Shown: positions 17,426 through 26,105, counted from the first letter of the stretch. The stretch is 64,000 nucleotides of DNA from Solidesulfovibrio fructosivorans JJ] (GCF_000179555.1 NZ_AECZ01000013.1:1-64000), one strand, 5' to 3'. Notes: a model not told the origin generated them from the sequence alone. A program made the numbers and translations.

Positions 17426-18333
17426 GACGCCTCGTCCGCCGGATCCCCGGAGTCGGCATCGGCATTGGCCTCGGCGGGGGGCGAGGCGGGGGGCGAGGCG
17501 GGGGGCGAGGCGGGGGATTGCGACGGCACGGCGCCCGCCTTGGCCAGGCCCTTTTCCTCGAGAAAGGCGGCAAACCGTCGGGATTCGGCGTTTTCGGGGT
17601 TCAGGGCCAGGGCCTTTTGCAGGTACTCCATGGTCTTGGCGTACTCCTTCTTGTCAAAGAAGGCCCTGGCGATGTTGAACATCAGGTTGTCGTCGCGGAT
17701 GGCCAGTTCCTCGGCCCGCTGGTAATAGGTGAGCGCCTGGTCGACCATTTTGTTCTTGCGCAGGTTGATGCCGAACTCGTTGAACAGGTGCTTGTGGTCC
17801 TTTTCGAAGGCGGCGTCGAGGCGCACCAAACGCTTGAAGATGTCGTCGGCCTTGTTGGCCTCGCCCCGGTCGAGGTAGGTCAGTCCCAGGCCGAAATTGG
17901 CCCGGATGTTCTCCTCGTCCACGGCCAGGGCCTGGCCGAATTCCAGCTCGGCGCTGAATATCTCGCCTTTCTCCCGGTGCCGCTCGCCCTTCTGGATGAC
18001 CATGTTGAGTTCGCGCAGCCTCGGGTAGACCGTGGAGACGTAGAATTCCGGCTCCGGGGAGAATTTTTCCAGCAACTCTTCCAGGGTGATGCGGCGTTTG
18101 GGGCCGGAGGGGACGTAATTTTTGTTGAGCGGCTGGATTTCCAAAGATCCGCCCGTGTCCTCCTCCACGAACCAGTACATCTTCTGGATGGTGCGGCGGG
18201 TGGTGGTGCCCGTGCCCACCTTCTGGATGGCCTGGGTGGAAAAAATGCCCTTGATGCGCTCGCGGGGCTTGCCGGCGGCGTCCGTTGCAGACGAGGCTCC
18301 GTTGGCGTGGTCGTTTTCGTGTTGTTCGGTCAT
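17422..18333 (-). CDS. Tetratricopeptide-repeat protein with a Pro/Ala tandem-repeat tail
   Basis: A 303-residue cytoplasmic protein. The N-terminal 100 residues are specific to the protein (IKGIFSTQAIQKVGTGTTTRRT, MYWFVEEDTGG). TPR-like helices run from about 115 to 260 (ENIRANFGLGLTYLDRGE, LMFNIARAFFDKKEYAK, TMEYLQKALALNPENAE). The C-terminal tail contains SPPA repeats encoded by a 12-bp tandem repeat. It overlaps the HDOD gene by 4 bp and lies 86 bp downstream of gmk. Probably a scaffold protein; partner unknown. Confidence 0.8.
   Translation of the reverse strand: MTEQHENDHANGASSATDAAGKPRERIKGIFSTQAIQKVGTGTTTRRTIQKMYWFVEEDTGGSLEIQPLNKNYVPSGPKRRITLEELLEKFSPEPEFYVSTVYPRLRELNMVIQKGERHREKGEIFSAELEFGQALAVDEENIRANFGLGLTYLDRGEANKADDIFKRLVRLDAAFEKDHKHLFNEFGINLRKNKMVDQALTYYQRAEELAIRDDNLMFNIARAFFDKKEYAKTMEYLQKALALNPENAESRRFAAFLEEKGLAKAGAVPSQSPASPPASPPASPPAEANADADSGDPADEAS
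17474..17516. repeat. 12-bp tandem repeat inside the TPR gene
   Basis: Three consecutive copies of GGGGGGCGAGGC encode the SPPA-type repeats of the TPR protein tail. Because 12 is a multiple of 3, copy-number changes would keep the frame. Confidence 0.85.
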
Positions 18334-18419
18334 GGCGTTTGGGCGATCCGGCTGGAATTTTTTTTCAATTTAACCGGAAAGCGACAGCCGGGTCAACGCG
18401 CAAGAAGGAATCGCCCGGA

Positions 18420-19049
18420 TCAGATGGCCGCATCCCACTGGGCCAGCAGTTCGGGGATCAGGTGGGGGTGGCAGCGGGGCCGGCGGCGCTCGGCCATGTA
18501 AACGGCGCGCAAGTCGGCGTAAGCCGTTTCCAGCTCGGCGTTTTCCACCCAGTAGTCGAAAAGGGGCGCCTGGGCGATTTCCCTGGACGCGGCGGCGAGC
18601 CTGCCGGCCACCACTTCCGGCGAATCCGTGCCTCGGCCGGACAGGCGGCGGGACAGTTCGGCCCGGGACGGCGGGAGGATGAAGACGTAGGCTCCCTGGC
18701 CGAGGCTTTGGCGCAGCTGGGCCGCTCCCTGGACGTCCACGTCGAAGAGCACGTCGCGCCCGGCTTCCAGGGCCTGGCGCACCGGTTCCAGGGGCGTGCC
18801 GTAGAAATTGCCGTGGACCTCGGCCCATTCGGCCAGTTTGCCGGCCTCGCGCCAGGCGATGAAGGTCTCGCGGGTGAGGAAATGGTAGTGCACCCCGTCC
18901 ACCTCGCCGGGGCGCGGCGGACGGGTGGTGGCGGAAACGGAAAAGGACAGCACGGGAAATTCGGCGCACAGCCTTTTGATCAGCGTGGACTTGCCCGCCC
19001 CGGACGGAGCGCAGACCACCATGAAAAGTCCCAATCGTTTAGACGGCAT
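18420..19049 (-). CDS. gmk: Guanylate kinase
   Basis: A 209-residue enzyme that converts GMP and ATP to GDP and ADP. The P-loop is [10 protein letters not shown], and the GMP-binding part contains [27 protein letters not shown] and the DVDVQGA motif. Full length. The ATG at 19049 lies inside the 3' end of the remA-like gene (11-bp overlap), showing coupled translation. The order yicC - DUF370 - gmk is a conserved grouping in Firmicutes and in Desulfovibrio relatives. Confidence 0.97.
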   Translation of the reverse strand: MPSKRLGLFMVVCAPSGAGKSTLIKRLCAEFPVLSFSVSATTRPPRPGEVDGVHYHFLTRETFIAWREAGKLAEWAEVHGNFYGTPLEPVRQALEAGRDVLFDVDVQGAAQLRQSLGQGAYVFILPPSRAELSRRLSGRGTDSPEVVAGRLAAASREIAQAPLFDYWVENAELETAYADLRAVYMAERRRPRCHPHLIPELLAQWDAAI

Positions 19050-19299
19050 TGGCGTCCTCCTCCACGGCGAAACGGGCTCCCAGGGTCTCGGCCTGGATGC
19101 CGGAAAGAATCACGTGGTTGGAATCGGTGATGATGATGGCGCGGGTTTTGCGGCCCTGGGTCGCGTCGATGAGGCGCTTTTCGGCCCGGGCGTCCTCGCG
19201 AAGGCGTCGCATGGGCGAGGACGCGGGATTGACGATGGCCGTGACGCGGGACGCAGCGACGTAGTTGCCGAAACCGATATTGAGCAGCGTTTGGCGCAT
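19039..19299 (-). CDS. remA: DUF370 / RemA-family regulator
   Basis: An 86-residue protein with the family signature: [26 protein letters not shown] and a central [18 protein letters not shown]. In Bacillus subtilis RemA is a DNA-binding activator of biofilm matrix genes. In sulfate reducers its targets are unknown. It sits between yicC (88 bp upstream) and gmk (overlapping), as in Bacillus, which supports the family call. Confidence 0.88.
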   Translation of the reverse strand: MRQTLLNIGFGNYVAASRVTAIVNPASSPMRRLREDARAEKRLIDATQGRKTRAIIITDSNHVILSGIQAETLGARFAVEEDANAV

Positions 19300-19387
19300 G
19301 GCCTCACCTCGGACACGAAACGTGGGCGACGACGTCGCCGGTTAAAGCGGATATATCGGAAAAAGCGGGCAAAGCAAAAGCCCGTTC

Positions 19388-20269
19388 CTATTCCAGGTTC
19401 TGCACCTGCTCGCGCACCTTTTCCAGCTCCGCCTTGAAGTCCACCACCAGCCGGCTGATGTCCAGGTTCTGGGCCTTGTTGCCGCAGGTGTTGATCTCGC
19501 GGAAGGCTTCCTGGATCAGGAAATCGAGCTTCTTGCCGATTTCGCCGCCATCCCGCACGAGCCCCTCCAGCCGCTCCAGATGGCCGGCCAGGCGCGTCAT
19601 CTCCTCGGAGACGTCGAGCTTGTCGGCCAAAATAGCCGTTTCCTGGAGCAGACGGTCCTGGGTCGGCTCCACGCCGGCCTTTTCCAGCACGGTCGTGATC
19701 CGTTCCACGAGCTGGTCCAGCTTTTCGGCCTTGACCGTCGGGGTCAGCGCGTCGATGGCATCGCGCCAGGATTTGAGCGTGGCGAACCGGGCGAGCAGAT
19801 CTTCGGCCAGGGCCGCGCCTTCCCGGGCCCGGGCCTCGTTGAAGTCGGCCAGAGCCTGGCGCAGGCCGTCGGCCAGGGTGACGAACAGGTTCGGGTCCGG
19901 TTCCACGGCCTCCTCCTGCCAGAGATGGGACAGGGAGAGCAGGCGGTTTATGTCCGGGGCGAAAGGCACCTCGCGCTCCTTGGCGAAGGCGGCCAGCTCG
20001 TCGAGCATGGCCCCGGCCAGCCCCGTATCGAGCCGGGCCTTCCACATGTCCGCGCGCTTGGGCGTGAATTCCAGATGGATTTCCAGCCGGCCCCGGGCCA
20101 CGGCCTCGCGCACCACTTTTTCCAGCGCCGGTTCGCTCGGGCGCAGGAAAAGCGGCAGCCGCCACTTGAGGTCCAGAAAACGGCTGTTGACGGCGCGCAC
20201 TTCCCAAACCTGGGTGAAGGCGTCGGATTCCAGACGGCTTTTGCCGTATCCGGTCATGCTATTGGGCAT
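19388..20269 (-). CDS. yicC: YicC-family endoribonuclease
   Basis: A 293-residue protein beginning with the family hallmark NSMTGYG and ending with the conserved IREINTCGNKAQNLDIS..VDFKAELEKVREQVQNLE block. YicC of E. coli and YloC of B. subtilis are RNA-cleaving enzymes tied to stationary-phase survival and RNA turnover. The ATG at 20269 has GGAG six bases upstream; an in-frame ATG at 20284 is less well placed. Followed by remA and gmk in the same direction. Confidence 0.92.
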   Translation of the reverse strand: MPNSMTGYGKSRLESDAFTQVWEVRAVNSRFLDLKWRLPLFLRPSEPALEKVVREAVARGRLEIHLEFTPKRADMWKARLDTGLAGAMLDELAAFAKEREVPFAPDINRLLSLSHLWQEEAVEPDPNLFVTLADGLRQALADFNEARAREGAALAEDLLARFATLKSWRDAIDALTPTVKAEKLDQLVERITTVLEKAGVEPTQDRLLQETAILADKLDVSEEMTRLAGHLERLEGLVRDGGEIGKKLDFLIQEAFREINTCGNKAQNLDISRLVVDFKAELEKVREQVQNLE

Positions 20270-20326
20270 GGAGGCTCCTTTCATACTGTGCTCATGAAAA
20301 ATACGTCGGGATTTTCATGAGGAAAA

Positions 20327-20896
20327 TCATTCGGGTAAAGCCTTGTTCGCGAGGCCGGCCGCGCGGCCCTCCCGGAGGTCCCGGCGGTAGCGGCGGCGGA
20401 TGTCGGTCAGGATCGCCAGCATTTCCAGGGAAGCGTAGTCGGGAAATGTCCAGGGCAGGGTTTGCCAGGAGCCTGCCTGAAAGACAAGCGTCAGATCGCC
20501 GAAAATGCCGTCCCCGAGATAGAGGCGGTGGGTGAAGTTCTTGCCCGTGGCCAAAACCAGCCGTTCGTTGGTCACAAGCCCGGGGTCGAAGTTGACCCGG
20601 CGGCTCCCGTCGGGGCGAGCGAGCGTCCGCTCCAGGTCGTTGGTGAAAAGCTTGGCCGCGCGCAGTCCCCCCTGGGGAAGGAGGTTGGCGAAGACCAGCA
20701 TGCGCCGGCTAAGCGGTCCCCGCAGCTCGGCGTCATAATAGTCGGTGAAGGTGAAGGGCGTGGCCTGGGTGGCCAGCTCCACCGGACCGAAGCGCGCTTG
20801 CAAGGCCGGTCCGTACCCCGGCCACAAGGCGTCGTGGTCGGCGGCCAGCACCGAGCAGACGAGCTTGCCCGGCAGGGGCTCGTGGGGCGTGCTCAT
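20327..20896 (-). CDS. DUF4416-family protein
   Basis: A 189-residue soluble protein matching the DUF4416 pattern (early TPFTFTDYYDAELRGPLSRRMLVF, then AAKLFTNDLER, VNFDPGLVTNERLVLATGKNF and a final WTFPDYASLEML). The biochemical role is unknown. Its ATG overlaps the stop codon of mtaB by 4 bp, so it is made from the same message. Confidence 0.8.
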   Translation of the reverse strand: MSTPHEPLPGKLVCSVLAADHDALWPGYGPALQARFGPVELATQATPFTFTDYYDAELRGPLSRRMLVFANLLPQGGLRAAKLFTNDLERTLARPDGSRRVNFDPGLVTNERLVLATGKNFTHRLYLGDGIFGDLTLVFQAGSWQTLPWTFPDYASLEMLAILTDIRRRYRRDLREGRAAGLANKALPE

Positions 20897-22236
20897 GCCC
20901 CGGCCCCGGCCTCGAGCGGGGCCACGAGCAGGAGGTCGCCGTCACGGCCGACCGGACGGGCGCGCACGAGCGCGCCGAGCGGGGCGGCGACGGGCGCGTC
21001 GAAGCGGCAATCGACGTACTGGCCACAGGTGCCGACAGCCGGATCGTGGCGTTCCAGAGCCACGACGACGCGCGCCTCGCGGGACAGGCGTTCGCGAAAG
21101 GCGGCTTTTTTGGCTGCGGCCAGTTCCCGCAGTTCCCTGGCCCGCTCGGTCTTGACCGCCTTGGACAGTTGCCCGGCCATGGCCGCCGCCCGGGTGCCGG
21201 GCCGGCGGGAATAGGGAAAGACATGGGCGTAGGTCAGCGGCAAACCGGAGAGAAAGTCCCTGGTGCGACCGAAGGCGGCGTCGGATTCTCCCGGAAAACC
21301 GGTCAGTACATCGCAGCCCAGGCCGAAGGTCGGCCATTTTATACGTATTGCATCCACAAAAGAGGACACCCGGTTCGCGTCGTCCGCCCGGCGGCCCATG
21401 GCGACGAGTACTTCTGGGTCGGCGCTTTGCAGGGAAATATGCAGATGCGGGCAGACCAGCCGGGCTGCGGCCAGAACGGAAAGTCCTTCCTCGGTCAGCA
21501 TGGCCGGGTCGAGGGACCCCAGGCGCAGCCGGACCGTGTCGCCGTAGCGCGGCGCCAGGGCGTCGTCCAGGGCGGCGAGCAGGTCCCAGAAGGACGCCGG
21601 CGCCTCCAGGTCGCGGCCGTAGTGGCCGAGGTTGATGCCGGTGAGGCCGATCTCCCGGTGCCCGGCCGTAATGAGCCGTATAGCCTCGGCCAGGATGTCG
21701 GGGAAGGGGCGGGAAACCGAGGCTCCCCGGCCGGAAGGCACGATGCAGTAGGAACAGCCGTGGGAGCAGCCGTCCTGGATTTTGACCAGCCCGCGCGCCC
21801 GGTCGTAGCCGGTGACGGCAAGGTCGGGAAAAACCGCGTCGGCCCGGGGCGCGGCGTCGTCCGGGCCAAAGGGGCGTCGGGCCAGGCCGGCCTTGTCCGG
21901 GACGACGATGACGCCAAGCGCCGCAAAGGCGTCCGGGGCGACCACGGCGGCGCAGCCGGTGACCACGGCCCGGGCCCCCGGGCGCGCCTGTGGGTTGATC
22001 TGGCGGGCGAGCTGGCGGGCCAGCCGGCGGCTTTCGGCCTCGGCCCGGGCGGTGACGGCGCAGGTGACCAGCACGGCCACATCGGCCGCCGCCGGGTCGT
22101 CCACGCGTGAGAGCCCCGCCTTTTCCCAGGCTTCGGCCAGGGCGCGGCTTTCGTACTGGTTCACCTTGCAGCCAAGGGTCGTGAGCGAAAAACGTTTGGA
22201 GTCGTCGAAAGGAAACTGCGGCATGCCCGCGCGCAT
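20893..22236 (-). CDS. mtaB: tRNA t6A37 methylthiotransferase MtaB
   Basis: A 447-residue radical-SAM enzyme that adds a methylthio group to t6A at position 37 of tRNAs reading ANN codons. The N-terminal methylthiotransferase domain supplies three cysteines (LGCKVNQYES, LVTCAVTARAE, VTGCAA), and the radical-SAM cluster motif is CSHGCSYC. A TRAM-like region is at the C-terminus. The start is uncertain: ATGs at 22236 and 22224 are both plausible and neither has a strong ribosome site. First gene of the minus-strand cluster that runs on to recJ. Confidence 0.9.
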   Translation of the reverse strand: MRAGMPQFPFDDSKRFSLTTLGCKVNQYESRALAEAWEKAGLSRVDDPAAADVAVLVTCAVTARAEAESRRLARQLARQINPQARPGARAVVTGCAAVVAPDAFAALGVIVVPDKAGLARRPFGPDDAAPRADAVFPDLAVTGYDRARGLVKIQDGCSHGCSYCIVPSGRGASVSRPFPDILAEAIRLITAGHREIGLTGINLGHYGRDLEAPASFWDLLAALDDALAPRYGDTVRLRLGSLDPAMLTEEGLSVLAAARLVCPHLHISLQSADPEVLVAMGRRADDANRVSSFVDAIRIKWPTFGLGCDVLTGFPGESDAAFGRTRDFLSGLPLTYAHVFPYSRRPGTRAAAMAGQLSKAVKTERARELRELAAAKKAAFRERLSREARVVVALERHDPAVGTCGQYVDCRFDAPVAAPLGALVRARPVGRDGDLLLVAPLEAGAGA

Positions 22237-22326
22237 ACCAAAGCCCGCCGGCACAGTCCATGGCGTCCGGGAACGCCTCTTGCTCATGCAAAGCGAAGGG
22301 GAAAAACATTCCCTCGGGAGGACCTC

Positions 22327-22485
22327 ATGCATAAGCGGGTAATGATAGCCTATGATATCGTCGTGTTGGCCGGTTTCAGCGCGTATATGGCCTTGACGGT
22401 GTGGCGGTTGCCGGAGGAGTTGCGCCAGAGGCTTCTTACGGCGTCCTTGGGGGTGTTGACCCATTTAACGGGTCTTCCGGGATAA
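22327..22485 (+). CDS. Small single-pass membrane protein (52 aa)
   Basis: A short frame beginning MHKRVMIAYDIVVLAGFSAY. It has one hydrophobic helix (about residues 6-25) followed by an amphipathic LPEELRQRLLTAS segment. A strong GGGAGG site lies five bases before the ATG, which is the main reason for calling it. It lies between mtaB (divergent) and the EAL gene. No family recognised. Confidence 0.5.
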   Translation: MHKRVMIAYDIVVLAGFSAYMALTVWRLPEELRQRLLTASLGVLTHLTGLPG

Positions 22486-22566
22486 AAGGGTTGTACTGGA
22501 ATTTTGTCCTGGAAAGAGGATAGAGACGCATCCAATTGGGCTTTTTCTTGAAAAAAGGATTATCGC

Positions 22567-22594
22567 TTTACTTTATTCTACTGAAATATATAAT
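22567..22594 (+). promoter_or_regulatory. Putative sigma-70 promoter for the EAL-like gene
   Basis: TTTACT (22567-22572), 16-bp spacer and a consensus TATAAT (22589-22594) in a locally AT-rich stretch, 43 bp before the ATG at 22638. Confidence 0.55.
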
Positions 22595-22637
22595 GATTTA
22601 GTTGGACTGGTTTTTGAAAAGGAGTTCGGGCTAAGGA

Positions 22638-23366
22638 ATGACAAGAACCATGGCACGCACTTTCGACATCCCCACGTTGTATTCCCCGACCGTTTTTTCC
22701 GGGCGGGACATCGCCCTTCCCCTGTCCTGGGGCGTCGGCATATTTTTCCGGACACTTGTGGATCTAGGGACCGGCGATGTCGCCGGCATAGAATCCGTGC
22801 AGGCGCAACATGCCGGAATCGGGCTGCCGGAGCGTCGCGTGGACGGCCCCATCGAATGGCTGTCCGCCCTGGAGGCGGATATGGCCGACATCCGGGACGC
22901 GGCCGCCCATCTGGTGCGTTGCGACCTGTCCCTCGATCCGGGGCGGATCGCCGCCAGCCTCGGCCTCGACCCCGGCCGCGCGATTTTGATGTTCGACGTG
23001 ACCGGGCTTTGCGGCGATCCTGGCCGGGCTCTGGATCTGCTGCTTGATTGCAAGCGGGCCGGAGCGCGCATTCTGCTCGACGGCTTCGACCTCGAGAACC
23101 CGCCGGCGCGCTTCATGGAAATGCTGCCGGCCGATATTCTGCGCGTGGCCCCCAGGCGCATGCCCTGGCATTGGGACAGGGCCAAGCGCCAGGAGGTTCT
23201 GGCCTCGGTGTTGGCTTTCGCCGACAACCTGCTTATGGACGTAGCGGTCGAGGACGTCAGCTCCGGCGGACAGCGGCAGGAATACAAGCGCCTTGGCGTT
23301 CGCTATATCCAGGGCTATTGGCGCAAAGACATTACAGACCGTATACCGGAGCCTTTCCGGCCGTAA
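22638..23366 (+). CDS. Degenerate EAL-domain protein
   Basis: A 242-residue protein that follows the EAL domain fold along its whole length: FFRTLVDLGTGDVAGIESV in place of the EAL block, RAILMFDVTG, then ILLDGFDLENPPARFMEMLPADILRV and a late VRYIQGYW. The catalytic signature is lost: E-A-L reads E-S-V, the DDFG motif reads DGFD and the loop normally AEGVE reads VEDV. It is therefore probably not a c-di-GMP phosphodiesterase but a binding or scaffold protein. No sensor domain is attached. A terminator follows directly. Confidence 0.7.
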   Translation: MTRTMARTFDIPTLYSPTVFSGRDIALPLSWGVGIFFRTLVDLGTGDVAGIESVQAQHAGIGLPERRVDGPIEWLSALEADMADIRDAAAHLVRCDLSLDPGRIAASLGLDPGRAILMFDVTGLCGDPGRALDLLLDCKRAGARILLDGFDLENPPARFMEMLPADILRVAPRRMPWHWDRAKRQEVLASVLAFADNLLMDVAVEDVSSGGQRQEYKRLGVRYIQGYWRKDITDRIPEPFRP

Positions 23367-23389
23367 GCGCCGGGCAGCTACGGTTTTTT
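23361..23389 (+). terminator. Rho-independent terminator of the EAL-like gene
   Basis: CCGTA(A)GC stem pairing with GCTACGG, 8-nt loop, then six T. The stem overlaps the stop codon. Confidence 0.6.
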
Positions 23390-23697
23390 GTCTTATCGGC
23401 TGCGATGCGGCACGACATGTCGCATGCGGCCTACTGATATCTTGTGAGCTCTTGCCTGCCGAGGCAAACCATCCCGTAGCAGGCGTCTTCGGGCACGTTG
23501 TGTATTGTATTATCCAAGCGACGCTGGGCATATCGCAGCGCCGGTCTTTCTTGTCGCTTGCAGAGGCTGTGGTGTCGAAAAGATAAGCCATGACAAAGTC
23601 TGTATTTTTTTTAACTTGCCTTGCATATCCCCGTATTGTATGTTTAGAGCAACAGCATGAAGATGTTGTTAACATATATCGTTATGAAGGAGAGGCT
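23367..23697. other. 330-bp gap upstream of the MucR-type gene
   Basis: Contains the EAL-gene terminator at its left end and the MucR promoter at its right. The GC content falls towards the right. No supported reading frame was seen; an in-frame ATG at 23590 lacks a ribosome site. Confidence 0.5.
23616..23644 (+). promoter_or_regulatory. Putative sigma-70 promoter for the MucR-type gene
   Basis: TTGCCT (23616-23621), 17-bp spacer, TATGTT (23639-23644). It would give a leader of about 47 nt that includes the dyad-containing AT-rich stretch TTGTTAACATATA. Confidence 0.5.
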
Positions 23698-24102
23698 ATG
23701 GAAGACTTTCTGAAAGAAGCGTTGGAGATCGTCAAGGCGCAGGCCAGTGTTCGCAACATGACCGAAGAGGAAATCACCTCCATGGTGCGGCGGCTCTCTG
23801 ACGACATCCGCGGTATTGTCTCCGCCGGGACCGCCATACCGGGCGGCGAAGCCGAGGCCCCCACGCCGCCCGTCGATCCGAAAAAAGCCGTGCGCGAGCG
23901 CAGCATCATTTGTCTGGAGTCCGGCAAGTCGTTCAAGATCCTCACCAAGAAGCATTTGAGCAAGTTCGGGCTTACGCCGGACACCTACCGCGAGAAGTGG
24001 GGATACCCCAAGGGCATGCCGCTTGTGTGCAAGGAGCTGCAACGCGAACGCCGCAAGAAGATGAAAGAGATGAGGCTGTGGGAAAAGCGCGTGAAGAACT
24101 AG
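23698..24102 (+). CDS. MucR/Ros-family transcriptional regulator
   Basis: A 134-residue DNA-binding protein. The C-terminal half has the MucR/Ros pattern SIICLESGKSFKILTKKHLS followed by GLTPDTYREKWG and PLVC, with basic residues at the end (RERRKKMKEM). This family is a zinc-finger-like, H-NS-functioning group that binds AT-rich DNA and represses exopolysaccharide and virulence genes in alphaproteobacteria; homologues are common in Desulfovibrio. The ATG at 23698 follows GGAGAGG. It has its own promoter and terminator, so it is monocistronic, and the AT-rich leader suggests autoregulation. Confidence 0.88.
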   Translation: MEDFLKEALEIVKAQASVRNMTEEEITSMVRRLSDDIRGIVSAGTAIPGGEAEAPTPPVDPKKAVRERSIICLESGKSFKILTKKHLSKFGLTPDTYREKWGYPKGMPLVCKELQRERRKKMKEMRLWEKRVKN

Positions 24103-24125
24103 CGCCTGCCCATGTCGCATTCGCT

Positions 24126-24155
24126 AAAGCCCGGAGAACATCCGGGCTTTTTTTT
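24126..24155 (+). terminator. Rho-independent terminator of the MucR-type gene
   Basis: 10-bp stem AAAGCCCGGA/TCCGGGCTTT, loop GAACA, then a T-run to 24155. Confidence 0.93.
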
Positions 24156-24275
24156 GCGCGAGAGGTTGCCGTCAGTCATGCTTTGAAAGAGAGCGAAATA
24201 TCAGGAAACTCATTTTTGTGTCGCGTGGATTCGAAGCGGAATGCGGCGATGCGCCTCCGCTGGCGCGGCATCGGG

Positions 24276-24319
24276 TTTTCCCGGCCGGCCAGGCCGGAGG
24301 GTGCGGCCGGCCGGGAAAA
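24276..24319. repeat. 15-bp inverted repeat downstream of purE
   Basis: TTTTCCCGGCCGGCC (24276-24290) is perfectly repeated in inverse at 24305-24319 around a 14-nt loop. It lies just after the purE stop codon and may serve as its terminator; its stem includes the A/T tracts, so it is not a standard T-tailed terminator. Confidence 0.6.
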
Positions 24320-24335
24320 AAAGGGGGGGAGGCGG

Positions 24336-24824
24336 TTAGCGCAGTTTGGCCGCGGCGGTTTCCACATCCTTGGCGAAACCTTCGCGGGCGGCCTTGATGC
24401 GCTCGACCAGGGACGGATCGCCCAGGGCCAGGATGGAGGCGGCCAGCCAGGCGGCGTTTTTCGCGCCGGCGCCGTCCAGGGCGACCGTGGCCACCGGAAA
24501 CCCCGGGGGCATCTGCACCGTGGACAGCATGGCGTCCAGGCCGCCAAGGGCCGAGCCCGAGGCGGAAAGCGGCACGCCGATGACGGGCTTGACCGTGCGG
24601 GCCGCCACGGCCCCGGCCAGGTGGGCGGCCAGTCCGGCGGCGCAGATGAACACCTGGCACCCGGCCCCCTCGCATTCGCTGATCAGCCGTTCGGTGCGCT
24701 CCACGGTGCGGTGGGCCGAGGTGACGGTGAAGCGGTGTTCGATGCCGAGCGAGTCGAGCACCTTGGAACAAGGACGCATCTTCTCCTCGTCGGAGATCGA
24801 ACCGATGAATATGGCGACGCGCAT
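24336..24824 (-). CDS. purE: N5-carboxyaminoimidazole ribonucleotide mutase PurE
   Basis: A 162-residue class I PurE, which moves the carboxyl group of N5-CAIR to give CAIR in purine synthesis. The signature GSISDEEKM and SAHRTVERT is followed by the conserved FICAAGLAAHLAGAVAA and VPLSAS blocks. Its ATG abuts the TAA of purD with no spacer, so the pair forms an operon. No purK is seen in the window. Confidence 0.93.
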   Translation of the reverse strand: MRVAIFIGSISDEEKMRPCSKVLDSLGIEHRFTVTSAHRTVERTERLISECEGAGCQVFICAAGLAAHLAGAVAARTVKPVIGVPLSASGSALGGLDAMLSTVQMPPGFPVATVALDGAGAKNAAWLAASILALGDPSLVERIKAAREGFAKDVETAAAKLR

Positions 24825-26105
24825 TTAGCGTTCCTCCCGTTTGAGGCCCTTGTCGCCGATGTCGCGGCGGTAAAAGGCTCCCCTGAAATCGATTTTGGCG
24901 CAGGCGGCATAGGCGGCGTCCTTGGCCGTGGCCAAGGAGTCGCCAAGGGCCGTCACGCCGAGCACCCGTCCGCCGGAAGTCACGATGCCGCTCCCTTCGC
25001 GCCTGGTTCCGGCCTGGTAGACGGTGACGGCCGGATCGGCCTCGGCCGCCTCGATGCCCGTTATGGCCATGCCCTTGGGGTAGCTGCCGGGATAGCCCGG
25101 CGCGGCCATGACCACGCACAGGGCGCTTCTGGGCGACCAGCGCACGAGATCCGGCGTCAGCGTTCCGGCCCGGCAGGCGGCCAGGATCGGCGGCAGCGGG
25201 CTGTCGAGGCGGGTCAGGAGCGGCTGGCATTCCGGGTCGCCGAAGCGCACGTTGTATTCGAGCACCTTGGGGCCGGCCTCGGTCATCATGAGTCCGGCGT
25301 AGAGGATGCCGGTGAACGGATGGCCTCGCTTTTCCATCTCGCGCAAAATGGGGTCGATGACCAGTTCGCAGGTCGCGGCGTAGTCCTTCGCCGGCAGCAC
25401 CGGCGCCGGGCAATAGGCCCCCATGCCGCCGGTATTGGGGCCACGGTCGCCGTCGAAGACGGCCTTGTGGTCCTGGCAGGCGGTCATGGGCACGGCCGTT
25501 TTGCCGTCGCAAAAGGCCAGAAACGAGGCCTCCTCGCCGACGAGCAGCTCCTCGACCACCACCTTGGCCCCGGCCTGGCCGAAGACGCCCTTTACCAGCG
25601 CCTCGTCCACGGCGGCAAGGGCCTCGGCCGGGTCATGGGCCACGGTGACGCCCTTGCCGGCGGCCAGGCCGTCGGCCTTGACCACCACCGGCTTGCCCAG
25701 CCCCTCGATGTAGGCCCTGGCCGCCTTGGCGTCGGTGAAGGTTTCATAGGCGGCGGTGGGCACGCCTGCGGCGGCCATGACCTCCTTGGCAAAGGCTTTG
25801 CTGCCCTCGAGCCCGGCCGCGTAGGCGTCCGGCCCGAAGCAGGCCACCCCGGCCGATTCCATGGCTTCCCGCACCCCCGCCACCAGCGGCGCTTCCGGTC
25901 CGGTCACCACGAAATCCACGCCCCGATCCTTGGCCAGGGCCACAAGTCCGGGCACATCCGTGTCGGCGACCGGAACGTTTTCGCCGACAGCGGCTGTGCC
26001 GCCATTGCCCGGGGCGGCCAGGACGGCCGAAACATCGGGACTTTTGACAAGCGTGCGGGCCAGGGCGTGCTCGCGTCCGCCCGAGCCGACCACCAGTATG
26101 CGCAT
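24825..26105 (-). CDS. purD: Phosphoribosylamine-glycine ligase PurD
   Basis: A 426-residue ATP-grasp enzyme making GAR from phosphoribosylamine and glycine. The start MRILVVGSGGREHALA is typical, with the ATP-grasp core KPVVVKADGLAAGKGV, the DHKAVFDGDRGPNTGGMGAY motif and EYNVRFGDPECQ. The ATG at 26105 has AAGGAGG upstream. Transcribed with purE directly after it. Confidence 0.97.
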   Translation of the reverse strand: MRILVVGSGGREHALARTLVKSPDVSAVLAAPGNGGTAAVGENVPVADTDVPGLVALAKDRGVDFVVTGPEAPLVAGVREAMESAGVACFGPDAYAAGLEGSKAFAKEVMAAAGVPTAAYETFTDAKAARAYIEGLGKPVVVKADGLAAGKGVTVAHDPAEALAAVDEALVKGVFGQAGAKVVVEELLVGEEASFLAFCDGKTAVPMTACQDHKAVFDGDRGPNTGGMGAYCPAPVLPAKDYAATCELVIDPILREMEKRGHPFTGILYAGLMMTEAGPKVLEYNVRFGDPECQPLLTRLDSPLPPILAACRAGTLTPDLVRWSPRSALCVVMAAPGYPGSYPKGMAITGIEAAEADPAVTVYQAGTRREGSGIVTSGGRVLGVTALGDSLATAKDAAYAACAKIDFRGAFYRRDIGDKGLKREER

